Shown: positions 1 to 6,486 of the stretch, one piece after another | Position numbering within the stretch: the first letter of the stretch is position 1 | Layout: each line of letters starts with the position of its first letter | NCBI GenBank assembly: GCA_020718315.1 | Contig: DYSK01000057.1 | Location: forward strand, 1-12,480 | DNA: 12,480 nt | Reading direction: 5' to 3' | DNA from: Draconibacterium orientale | GTDB lineage: Bacteria > Bacteroidota > Bacteroidia > Bacteroidales > UBA12170 | Translations under genes and position numbers: made by a program | The notes under the pieces: generated by a model | Database searches by the model: none | The model's input: only the letters and a program-made list of their open reading frames with translations | Told to the model about the DNA's origin: nothing

Positions 1-901
1 CTGTCAATGCATAGGAAAAAGTACATTGAAAAACTCCTTTTTTACCGAGTGTTAGTGTTGCTGCTGTTTCGCCCAAAATAGCTCCGGCTCCTCCACCTTC
101 AGCAGCATGAATAGCTACTTCCTGGTCTTTCAAAAAATCGTTGAAGAGACCAATCGCATTCGAACCACCGCCAATACAAGCTAAAATATTATCGGGTAAT
201 CTACCTTCTCGTTCAATAAATTGTTTTTTTGCTTCACGCCCTATGATACTTTGAAAATACCCAACCATGGTTGGATAAGGATGTGGGCCAACTTGAGAAC
301 CTAATAAATAATAAATATTGGGGTTTTCGATATAATAACCCAGAGCGGCATCTACAGCATCTTTCAATGTACCACGTCCGGCACTTGTGAGTATTAATTC
401 AGCACCTAAAAGTTTGATACGGCTCACATTCATTTTTTGGCGTTCGGCATCTTCAGTTCCCATGAAAATCTTGCATTTCATTCCAAAAAGAGCTGCTGCG
501 GTGGCTGTTGCAACCCCGTGTTGGCCGGCTCCTGTTTCTGCAACGATTTCTGTAGCACCCATACGTTTTGCCAATAAAATTTGACCAATGGTGTTGTTAA
601 TCTTATGCGAACCGGTGTGGTTTAAATCTTCACGTTTTAAATAAATTTTTGAACCAATATGCTTAGATAAACGATGGGCATAATAAAGTGGGGAAGGCCG
701 GCCTACAAAATGTTTAAGATAATAGGCATATTCTTCCTGAAAGCTAGCCTCTTTGCGTGCTGTTTCGAATACTTCGAATAGATTTAGAAGTTTGCCTTCT
801 AAAACAGGTGGTACAAATAGCCCGCCAAATTCACCAAATTTACCGTTTACGGCGTCGAAATTAATTTCTTTTGTATTGTTTAATATTGCTTGATTTTCCA
901 T
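1..901 (-). CDS. trpB: Tryptophan synthase beta chain, partial (3' end off window)
   Basis: Catalyses the PLP-dependent condensation of indole with L-serine to give L-tryptophan, as the beta subunit of the cytosolic TrpAB complex. I translated the minus strand from the ATG at 899-901. The first 300 residues are visible, out of about 400 usual for the family, and the frame is open to the window edge. Visible motifs are the N-terminal GKFGEFGG (20-27), the PLP-lysine motif NHTGSHKINN (94-103, catalytic K100), AETGAGQHGVA (121-131, with the catalytic Glu at 122) and the phosphate-binding GGGSNA (244-249). All expected active-site residues in the visible part are intact, so it looks functional. 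A trp leader peptide and intrinsic terminator lie directly upstream on the same strand, suggesting that this gene opens a tryptophan-regulated operon. Whether trpA follows cannot be seen. Confidence 0.97.
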   Translation of the reverse strand, partial: MENQAILNNTKEINFDAVNGKFGEFGGLFVPPVLEGKLLNLFEVFETARKEASFQEEYAYYLKHFVGRPSPLYYAHRLSKHIGSKIYLKREDLNHTGSHKINNTIGQILLAKRMGATEIVAETGAGQHGVATATAAALFGMKCKIFMGTEDAERQKMNVSRIKLLGAELILTSAGRGTLKDAVDAALGYYIENPNIYYLLGSQVGPHPYPTMVGYFQSIIGREAKKQFIEREGRLPDNILACIGGGSNAIGLFNDFLKDQEVAIHAAEGGGAGAILGETAATLTLGKKGVFQCTFSYALT

Positions 902-1030
902 TTTAATTGTTTTTTTTGTGTTATTAATTTTATTTTCATTTTATTAGCGTATTTCATTTGAGAATCGCCATCGGAAAATCGTTTGTTCGTTTGAATATGT
1001 TTTCATCTTTTAAATATTAAATTTTTGAGC

Positions 1031-1060
1031 AAAAAAAAACCGCAGGTGAAACACCTGCGG
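1031..1060 (-). terminator. Intrinsic terminator of the trp attenuator
   Basis: Read on the minus strand, CCGCAGGTG (1052-1060) and CACCTGCGG (1040-1048) form a perfect 9-bp GC-rich stem with a 3-nt loop. Nine T residues follow (1031-1039). It lies between the leader peptide and trpB on the same strand, 130 bases before the trpB start, so transcription must pass it to reach trpB. This is the layout of an attenuator rather than of an operon-end terminator. Confidence 0.92.
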
Positions 1061-1127
1061 CCGTATATTTTAAATTACATAGCAACGTAGTTATCTCGCC
1101 CTGTCGGAATCAATATTACGCCACCAC
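1055..1127 (-). promoter_or_regulatory. trp attenuator alternative pairing region
   Basis: On the transcript, the segment covering the Trp codons (1117-1127, GUGGUGGCGUA) can pair with a segment just after the leader stop (1079-1089, UACGUUGCUAU). The helix has 11 pairs, five of them G-U, and a loop of about 27 nt. The second segment overlaps one that could instead pair towards the terminator 5' arm (1077-1081 with 1064-1068, and 1082-1085 with 1055-1058). That gives a weak, internally looped antiterminator. A ribosome stalled at the Trp codons would cover region 1 and free region 2. The pairings were found by eye and are inference. The terminator and the Trp codons are the firm part. Confidence 0.6.
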
Positions 1128-1156
1128 CAATTCATTAAATTCAATGTCAATTTCAT
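1091..1156 (-). CDS. trpL: trp operon leader peptide (21 aa, three tandem Trp codons)
   Basis: A 22-codon reading frame on the minus strand runs from the ATG at 1154-1156 to TAA at 1091-1093. It carries three consecutive TGG codons (residues 10-12) in the context MNWWWRN. The enterobacterial TrpL has a similar WWR motif followed by a short tail. The frame ends 30 bases before the 5' arm of a strong intrinsic terminator, and trpB follows on the same strand. The inferred role is regulatory: when charged tRNA-Trp is scarce the ribosome stalls at the Trp codons and termination is prevented. An internal ATG (codon 8, 1133-1135) would also give a usable start. No Shine-Dalgarno sequence is seen, as is usual in this phylum. 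I found no convincing TAnnTTTG promoter between this frame and the end of rlmF at 1272, so the leader promoter is unassigned. Confidence 0.85.
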   Translation of the reverse strand: MKLTLNLMNWWWRNIDSDRAR

Positions 1157-1271
1157 ATTGGCAAATTAATGACCAATTTTTTTATTGTGCAAGAAAAAAA
1201 TAAATTATTTACAAAAGAAGCTGTTTTTTATTTAATTGAGTCGTTAAAACATATCGATGTGTTTTATAAAA

Positions 1272-2240
1272 TCAAATTCTCCATCGCTTGTTTGTCCATT
1301 CGTTTTGTTGTTCTGGAGTTAGAAAAGTCCAGGCCAAAATTCGGCTGCTTTTATTTCCTTGTCCCATTTGAATTGTTTTTGTTTCGATGGCGTCAGCTTT
1401 TTTTAGCGCCGCGTATGCATTTTTTAGATTAGATTGTTTAGAAACTAAGCTCGAAAACCAAAAAAAATTGGAAGCAAAAAATTTACTTTCGCGAATCATG
1501 TTTTTTAAAAATTTTTCCTCCCCGCCATCGCACCACAATTCATTGCTTTTTCCGCCAAAATTAAGTTTTGGCGAAGTAATTTTTGTATGTGTCAGATTAC
1601 TTAATTTTCGGATAGAACTTGCTGATGCTTCCTCAGCCGAAGCATGAAATGGGGGATTGCAAATGCTTAGTTCAAAACGTTCTTCTTTTTTGATGACTCC
1701 AAAAAATGCATCTTGTGGATTTTTCTGAAACCGCAATTCGATTTTGTTTTTTAAAGATGGATTAGAATCTGAAATTCTTTGGGCCGATTCGAGTGCGAAA
1801 GAATCAATATCCGTTCCTACAAACGACCAGTCGTATTCTTTAATTCCCAAAATAGGATAAATGCAATTTGCGCCTACCCCGATATCAGCAATTCGAATAT
1901 TGTCTCCTTTGGGAATTTTTCCGTAATTTTTACTGCTTAATAAATCGGCAATATGATGAAGATAATCTACGCGACCGGGAATGGGTGGACATAAATAATT
2001 TTCGGAAATATCCCAGTTATCGATTCCATAATATTGTTTCAGTAAGGCTTTGTTAAGCATTTTTACGGCTTGCGGGTCGAAAAAATCTATGGATTCGTCT
2101 TGGTAAGGATTTACAGTGACATAGGATCCTAATTCCGGAAAATTAGATACAAGGCTCTTAAAATCGTAGCGTTGTCGATGTTTATTTCGAGGATGCAATC
2201 TGGATTTTTCCGTAGGATGTTCTTTCTTTTTTTCTTGCAT
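1272..2240 (-). CDS. rlmF: 23S rRNA (adenine-1618-N6)-methyltransferase
   Basis: A cytosolic SAM-dependent methyltransferase (Methyltransf_10/YbiN family) that makes m6A1618 in 23S rRNA. At 322 residues it is close to the approximately 308 of E. coli RlmF. The family N-terminal signature LHPRNKHRQRYDF is at 15-27. PPIPGRVDYLHHIADLL (85-101) is also characteristic. The SAM-binding motif ADIGVGANC is at 118-126, the acidic GTDID at 142-146, and the catalytic N6-adenine motif NPPFH at 195-199. The ATG at 2240 was chosen because the family signature follows closely and the frame has no earlier start. The basic, polar first 14 residues are variable in the family. The gene stands alone: an activator relic lies upstream and the trp leader 115 bases downstream on the same strand, with no obvious terminator between. 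Confidence 0.95.
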   Translation of the reverse strand: MQEKKKEHPTEKSRLHPRNKHRQRYDFKSLVSNFPELGSYVTVNPYQDESIDFFDPQAVKMLNKALLKQYYGIDNWDISENYLCPPIPGRVDYLHHIADLLSSKNYGKIPKGDNIRIADIGVGANCIYPILGIKEYDWSFVGTDIDSFALESAQRISDSNPSLKNKIELRFQKNPQDAFFGVIKKEERFELSICNPPFHASAEEASASSIRKLSNLTHTKITSPKLNFGGKSNELWCDGGEEKFLKNMIRESKFFASNFFWFSSLVSKQSNLKNAYAALKKADAIETKTIQMGQGNKSSRILAWTFLTPEQQNEWTNKRWRI

Positions 2241-2343
2241 AAAATATTTTGATCTTTCAAGCGCTCTTTTTCTGGAACAAAGACCTAAAAATTGAACAAT
2301 TTTCTGTACAGATGAATGAAGAAAAGGCTTTATTTAATTTGTT

Positions 2344-2351
2344 CAAAGTTA
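2344..2351 (-). promoter_or_regulatory. Candidate Bacteroidota -7 box upstream of rlmF
   Basis: The minus strand reads TAACTTTG, a full match to the TAnnTTTG -7 consensus, about 100 bases before the rlmF start. No good -33 TTG/TTTG element is seen at the expected spacing, so this is a candidate only. Confidence 0.35.
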
Positions 2352-2363
2352 TGAATTATCATA

Positions 2364-2635
2364 CTATTTTTTGGGAGTGAATAAAATTAAAAAATATTTC
2401 ATATTTTCCACTTCCCGAACATTTCTTGGAAACTCATATTTTTCGAAGTTTTTTTGAGCAGCAGGTTCAATTGAAATTAAATTTTTACTCATCGAATTGC
2501 AGTATTTTCTAATAAAATGAATTAGCAAAGGAAAGTCCTCTATTCTTTCTCTTAATGGAGAAATGGCCTACGAAAAAATATGTAAGCTCGAATTTGAATA
2601 ACAGGATTAAGTGAACTATCTTCAATAAATTTAAC
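2364..2635 (-). pseudogene. Remnant of a sigma-54-dependent (NtrC-type) activator AAA+ domain
   Basis: Two decayed pieces in different frames fill most of the gap between zip and rlmF. The longer (2564 down to the TAG at 2364-2366, 66 codons, no start) contains SPLRERIEDFPLLIHFI and, 25 residues later, FPRNVREVENM. These match the PPLRER-x-DIPLL and WPGNVRELEN blocks at the end of the sigma-54-interaction AAA+ domain, in the right order and at about the right spacing. The piece just upstream (about 2635-2570) reads KFIEDSSLNPV then IQIRA in another frame. This resembles the preceding FLEdgxxxPVGS...V.VRIIAATN segment with its middle missing. About 25 residues that should join the two are gone, and a stop and frame change sit at the junction. 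Walker A/B, the GAFTGA loop, any receiver domain and a confident C-terminal HTH are absent. The relic abuts the end of the zip gene. Confidence 0.78.
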
Positions 2636-3446
2636 TTAAAGCCACATCTAAGACCATCATAGTGGCAAATCCCAACATAGCTCCAACAGTGGATAAATCC
2701 GTTTCATCTCCTAGTTGAGATTCTGGAATCAATTCTTCAACTACCACAAATATCATTGCTCCGGCAGCAAAAGAAAGCGCATAAGGTAGAATTGGAGTCA
2801 TTGTTAGAACCAAATAGGCTCCAAAAACTCCGGCAATTGGTTCCACGATACCGGATAACTGACCGTAATGGAATGCTTTTAATCTAGAAAATCCTTCGCG
2901 GCGAAGTGGAATAGACACTGCTGCTCCTTCCGGGAAATTCTGTAATCCAATTCCTACCGCGAGAACCACAGCACCGGTAAGTATTCCTATGTCCGGATTA
3001 ATCGCCAAAGCGCCAAAAGCAACACCTACGGCCAATCCTTCCGGAATATTGTGCAGCGTAATGGCTAAAACCAATAATACACTTCTTTGCCATTGTGTTT
3101 TTATTCCTTCGGCTTTATCCATTGATAGGCCAAGATGTAAATGTGGTAAAATACGGTCTATGATGTATAAAAATAATCCTCCTGAAAGAAAACCGACTAC
3201 GGCCGGAATCCATCCTTTTGTACCGCTTTCTTCTGCCATTTCGATGGCAGGTTTCAATAAAGACCAAAAACTTGCAGCTATCATTATCCCGGCTGCAAAT
3301 CCAAGCATAGAGTTGAGTACTTTTTTATTGATAGTTTTAAAGAAAAATACCATCGAAGCCCCCAATGCAGTAATTCCCCATGTAAACAAAGTAGCTCCTA
3401 AAGCCAATAAAATGGGACTATATTCAAGTAACCAATCCAGTTTCAT
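2631..3446 (-). CDS. ZIP-family divalent metal transporter (ZupT/GufA-like)
   Basis: A 271-residue inner-membrane protein with about eight hydrophobic segments, predicted to import zinc or other divalent cations. The ZIP metal-binding motifs are present: LHNIPEG (131-137) in TM4, LQNFPEG (168-174) in TM5, and VEELIPES (236-243) in the following helix. A His-containing loop, LPHLHLG (100-106), lies between TM3 and TM4, where ZIP proteins carry a variable His-rich loop. Length and end (MVLDVALS) agree with bacterial ZupT homologues. The assigned ATG precedes TM1 directly (MKLDWLLEYSPILLAL). The substrate cannot be told from sequence. The frame ends at 2631 and abuts the activator relic. ABC-F lies 114 bases upstream on the same strand. 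Confidence 0.93.
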   Translation of the reverse strand: MKLDWLLEYSPILLALGATLFTWGITALGASMVFFFKTINKKVLNSMLGFAAGIMIAASFWSLLKPAIEMAEESGTKGWIPAVVGFLSGGLFLYIIDRILPHLHLGLSMDKAEGIKTQWQRSVLLVLAITLHNIPEGLAVGVAFGALAINPDIGILTGAVVLAVGIGLQNFPEGAAVSIPLRREGFSRLKAFHYGQLSGIVEPIAGVFGAYLVLTMTPILPYALSFAAGAMIFVVVEELIPESQLGDETDLSTVGAMLGFATMMVLDVALS

Positions 3447-3524
3447 TTTAAATTTTAATTAATGTGAGCAATTTAGAAATTTCTGGGCTATTTAAAAACA
3501 TAATATCCAATCGATTTTTCGTTT

Positions 3525-3532
3525 CAAATTTA
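3525..3532 (-). promoter_or_regulatory. Candidate -7 box upstream of the ZIP transporter
   Basis: The minus strand reads TAAATTTG, matching TAnnTTTG, in the 114-base gap between the ABC-F stop and the zip start. It would give a 5' UTR of about 70 bases. The nearest TTG upstream is spaced about 13 bases, shorter than the usual 17-23, so confidence is modest. Confidence 0.35.
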
Positions 3533-3560
3533 ATTATTTCGCAAACAATTGGCTGGGATT

Positions 3561-5204
3561 TTATTTTTTTGTCTTGATTTCCAATTCGCGAAGGTGTTCC
3601 ATTTTTTTGCGCTCCAGAAATTCCCGAATTCCTTCAAAATGTTCAAGTACTTTTTTGTTGCCAAATTCAAATACTTTGCTCACCAAACCGTCGAGAAAAT
3701 CGCGGTCGTGCGAAACCAAAATCAATGTTCCGTCAAAATCCATCAAGGCTTGTTTCAGGATGTCTTTGGTGCGCATATCCAAATGGTTTGTTGGCTCATC
3801 CAATATAAGCAAGTTTACCGGTTCGAGTAGCAATTTTATCATGGCCAAGCGTGTACGTTCTCCGCCGGATAAAATTTTAACTTTCTTTTCCCATTCTTCT
3901 CCACCAAACATAAAAGCGCCTAAAATATCTTTTATTTTTGTTCGAATATCGCCTTTGGCAACGTCATCGATGGTTTGAAATACACTTAAATTTTCGTTGA
4001 GCAGCGAAGCTTCGTTTTGCGCAAAATAGCCAATCATAGTGTTGTGTCCGAGTGTGAGTTTGCCTTCGAAAGGAATTTCACCCATGATCGCTTTTATCAT
4101 TGTAGATTTTCCTTCGCCATTTTTGCCGACAAAAGCTACTTTTTCGCCTCTTAGAATACTAAACGAAGCATTCGATAATACCAGATGTTCGCCGTAGGAT
4201 TTGGAAAGTTCTTCGGTCATCACCGGATAAGTCCCCGAACGGGGCGAAGATGGAAATCGAAGTCTTAAATGGGAAGTATCTATTTCGTCCACTTCCAATA
4301 TCTCCAACTTTTCCAGCATTTTTACGCGCGATTGAACTTGAAGCGTTTTGCTGTAAGTTCCTTTAAAGCGATCGATAAACACTTGTGTTTCGGCTATGAA
4401 TTTTTGTTGTTCTGCAAAAGCTTTCTGTTGTTGTTCACGGCGTTCTTTTCGCAGTTCCAAGTATTTGGAATAGTTCACTTTGTAATCGTAAATCCGCCCC
4501 ATTGTTACTTCGATGGTTCGCGTAGTAATACGATCAACAAAGGCGCGGTCGTGCGAAATGAGCATCACAGCTTTGGCGCTAGAAATTAAAAATTCCTCCA
4601 GCCATTGCACAGATTCAATGTCTAGATGATTTGTTGGCTCATCGAGCAAAATTAGATCGGGATTTTTCAATAAAATTTTAGCAAGTTCCAATCGCATTCT
4701 CCATCCTCCGCTAAAATCGCTGGTAGGACGATTAAAATCGCTTCTTACAAATCCCAATCCCAGCAGAATTTTTTCCACTTCAGCATCGAAATTGATATCG
4801 CCTTGACTGTACAGTTTTTCGCTTAAATCCGAAACTTTTTCGATAATGGCATAATATTCTTCCGATTCGTAGTCAGTTCGTGTGCCTAGTTGGTTGTTTA
4901 ATTCATCCAATTCCAATTGTAAATCCAATGATTGCGAAAATGCCTGCGATGCTTCTTCAAACACTGTTCGATGGTTTTCGGCCATCAAATGTTGAGGCAA
5001 ATAAGCAATGATAGCCTCTTTTGGTGCAGAAATTTTTCCTCTTGTTGGAACCTGAACTCCTGCTATTATTTTTAGTAATGTAGATTTTCCGGCTCCGTTT
5101 TTTCCCATTAAGGCGATACGATCCTTGTCGTTTACCACAAAAGAGATATCTTTAAAAAGCGTTGTCCCGCCAAATTCTACCGCCAATCCGTCAACTGAAA
5201 TCAT
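3561..5204 (-). CDS. ABC-F family ATPase (ribosome-associated, tandem ABC domains)
   Basis: A soluble ABC protein with two nucleotide-binding domains and no membrane segments. ABC-F proteins bind the ribosomal E site and act in translation or antibiotic protection. With the start at 5204 it has 547 residues. Domain 1 has Walker A GKNGAGKST (34-42), signature FSGGW (164-168), Walker B LLDEPTNHLD (186-195) and SHDR (217-220). The charged coiled-coil linker (about 250-305, RKERREQQQ onwards) is the P-site-tRNA-interaction motif region. Domain 2 has GKNGEGKST (360-368), LSGGE (445-449), LILDEPTNHLD (466-476) and SHDR (498-501). All ATPase residues are intact. The frame stays open upstream to 5348, but homologues begin at MISVDGLAVEFGG, and a TATCTTTG promoter box lies inside the extension, so I reject the longer start. 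I cannot assign a subfamily (EttA, Uup, YheS or a resistance type). Confidence 0.93.
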   Translation of the reverse strand: MISVDGLAVEFGGTTLFKDISFVVNDKDRIALMGKNGAGKSTLLKIIAGVQVPTRGKISAPKEAIIAYLPQHLMAENHRTVFEEASQAFSQSLDLQLELDELNNQLGTRTDYESEEYYAIIEKVSDLSEKLYSQGDINFDAEVEKILLGLGFVRSDFNRPTSDFSGGWRMRLELAKILLKNPDLILLDEPTNHLDIESVQWLEEFLISSAKAVMLISHDRAFVDRITTRTIEVTMGRIYDYKVNYSKYLELRKERREQQQKAFAEQQKFIAETQVFIDRFKGTYSKTLQVQSRVKMLEKLEILEVDEIDTSHLRLRFPSSPRSGTYPVMTEELSKSYGEHLVLSNASFSILRGEKVAFVGKNGEGKSTMIKAIMGEIPFEGKLTLGHNTMIGYFAQNEASLLNENLSVFQTIDDVAKGDIRTKIKDILGAFMFGGEEWEKKVKILSGGERTRLAMIKLLLEPVNLLILDEPTNHLDMRTKDILKQALMDFDGTLILVSHDRDFLDGLVSKVFEFGNKKVLEHFEGIREFLERKKMEHLRELEIKTKK

Positions 5205-5229
5205 AAAGATATTTTTAAAAAATGAGCGG

Positions 5230-5237
5230 CAAAGATA
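5230..5237 (-). promoter_or_regulatory. Promoter -7 box for the ABC-F gene
   Basis: The minus strand reads TATCTTTG, an exact TAnnTTTG match. With a start of transcription about 7 bases downstream, the 5' UTR to the ATG at 5204 would be about 18-20 bases, a spacing typical for the phylum. No clear -33 element is visible. This site decides the start codon: upstream ATGs in frame would precede the promoter. Confidence 0.55.
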
Positions 5238-5301
5238 ATCAAATCGTTTATCGTGCACGGCTATTTTTGTGTCGAGTCTCATCAATATTATCTTCACAAT
5301 T

Positions 5302-5343
5302 GAAAGTATGCAATATATTTTAATAGAGTCGAAAGTATTGCAA
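5302..5343. repeat. Imperfect direct repeat in the divergent intergenic region
   Basis: GAAAGTATGCAA (5302-5313) and GAAAGTATTGCAA (5331-5343) are spaced 29 bases apart, start to start, and each is followed by AT-rich sequence with ATATA. They lie between the divergent ABC-F and OB-fold genes. They could be a pair of binding sites or chance in AT-rich DNA. Confidence 0.4.
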
Positions 5344-5443
5344 ATCAAGTATATAAAATTCTATAAATGATCAGAAGCAAGGAGAAGCGAATCTTTGGCA
5401 GAGAATTTGGTATATAACAAGTAAATCAATTTAATGAAACGTT

Positions 5444-6454
5444 ATGAAAACTTTCAGCATTTTACTCGCCATGATGTTCCTCGCTTTTTCAATAGAAGCG
5501 CAAACGGTAGAAAAAACCAAGAGGGATAAAGAAAAAAAATCGACAACGACTTTGGTACGAAAATCCAGAGACAATTCTTCCAGCACAAAAGAAGTGAAGA
5601 CGCCCACTTCGTCAACGAGCAATGGATCTCGTTCTACTGTTTTATCAAATAAACCCACTTCGGAAAGAAATACCAAAATTTCGTCGGGTTCTCCAGCTAC
5701 AAGAAACAGTGAACCGCGAAATAGCAAGTCCGTAAGTCCTCAAACAAGAATTGATAATTCAACCAGAACAAACGGAAATGTTGGAAATAGGACTGGTTCA
5801 ACTCATCGAGTCAATACAGCATCTTCAAACAACTCAGATAGAAATAATGGAAATGTTCGAGTAGGTGATCAGCAAAATCAAAAGGCTCAATCGGGTCGTG
5901 GTCAGGGTTATGCTCCTAAAACATCTGAAAGGGATGCTGACTCAAGAAAAATTTACAAAACCCATAAGCCCAATAGAGTATTCAGAACAGCTCCTTCCCT
6001 CCAGTATACTTATCAGACATTGGATTATAGGAGAGTTCACAATCCTTACACGATTCCAAACGTTATCGATATCTATTGGAATGTAAATATGTATAGAAAT
6101 TACAGGCTTTGGTATCCCGATTTCGATCTTTGGTATTATCCTTATGGATATAGAATCCACACCGTATCAGCTTACGATTCCTATAATTATATAGGCGAAG
6201 TAGCAAGAATCTACGGACAAGTTGCGGAGGTATGGTATTCTGGCGAAAGCAATGAATATTATTTATACATTGGAGCTCCTTATCCTTATCAAGATTTTAC
6301 GATAATAATGAATGCTTGGGATGCGAAAAGATTCAGTCGCTATCCTGAAAGATACTTTACAAATAGATACTTAACGGTTACAGGACTTATCAGCATGTTC
6401 GAGAATAAGCCCGAAATACTTATAAGACAAAGATCTCAGATCAGTATGTATTGA
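5444..6454 (+). CDS. Secreted low-complexity protein with C-terminal OB-fold-like domain
   Basis: A 336-residue protein, exported by a signal peptide (residues 1-19, hydrophobic ILLAMMFLAF core, likely cleavage at IEA|Q). Residues 21-175 are hydrophilic, rich in Ser, Thr, Asn, Arg and Lys and probably disordered. Residues 185-245 are Tyr/Trp-rich (YWNVNMYRNYRLWYPDF and WYYPYGYR are examples). The last ~88 residues (249-336) read like a single OB-fold of the tRNA/nucleic-acid-binding superfamily: GEVARIYGQVAEVW, then YLYIGAPYPYQDFTIIM, AKRFSRYPERYF, RYLTVTGLISMFENKPEILI, and a terminal RSQI. The fold call is from pattern recognition; whether it binds nucleic acid is unknown. The gene is single, divergent from ABC-F and convergent with the phosphatase-like gene. 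The assigned ATG gives a proper signal peptide. No strong promoter box was found upstream. Confidence 0.82.
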   Translation: MKTFSILLAMMFLAFSIEAQTVEKTKRDKEKKSTTTLVRKSRDNSSSTKEVKTPTSSTSNGSRSTVLSNKPTSERNTKISSGSPATRNSEPRNSKSVSPQTRIDNSTRTNGNVGNRTGSTHRVNTASSNNSDRNNGNVRVGDQQNQKAQSGRGQGYAPKTSERDADSRKIYKTHKPNRVFRTAPSLQYTYQTLDYRRVHNPYTIPNVIDIYWNVNMYRNYRLWYPDFDLWYYPYGYRIHTVSAYDSYNYIGEVARIYGQVAEVWYSGESNEYYLYIGAPYPYQDFTIIMNAWDAKRFSRYPERYFTNRYLTVTGLISMFENKPEILIRQRSQISMY

Positions 6455-6462
6455 TTAATTGA

Positions 6463-6486
6463 GAATTAAGAATTAGAATTAAGAAT
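6463..6486. repeat. Short tandem direct repeat (2 x 11 bp)
   Basis: GAATTAAGAAT occurs at 6463-6473 and again at 6476-6486, with two bases between, in the gap where the OB-fold and phosphatase-like genes converge. The second copy contains the stop codon of the minus-strand gene. There is no hairpin, so it does not look like a terminator. Confidence 0.7.

Noticed and set aside
944..1006. A second 20-residue minus-strand frame (ATG at 1004-1006, stop at 944-946) between the attenuator terminator and trpB.
   Set aside because: It has a single Trp codon, no hairpin after it and no recognisable similarity. In AT-rich DNA a frame this short is expected by chance.
1169..1432. Plus-strand open frames over the rlmF 3' end and leader region.
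   Set aside because: They are shadows of rlmF and of AT-rich intergenic sequence. The compositions (Phe/Leu-rich, no motifs) are not protein-like, and the minus-strand signals explain the region.
3480..3560. Possible terminator after ABC-F (CCAATTG pairing with CGATTGG).
   Set aside because: Only about 7 pairs, with a ~32-base loop and no adjacent T-run of useful length. It is too weak to call.
5205..5348. Extension of the ABC-F gene to the upstream ATG at 5348.
   Set aside because: It contains the promoter box and no family sequence; ABC-F homologues begin at the ATG at 5204.
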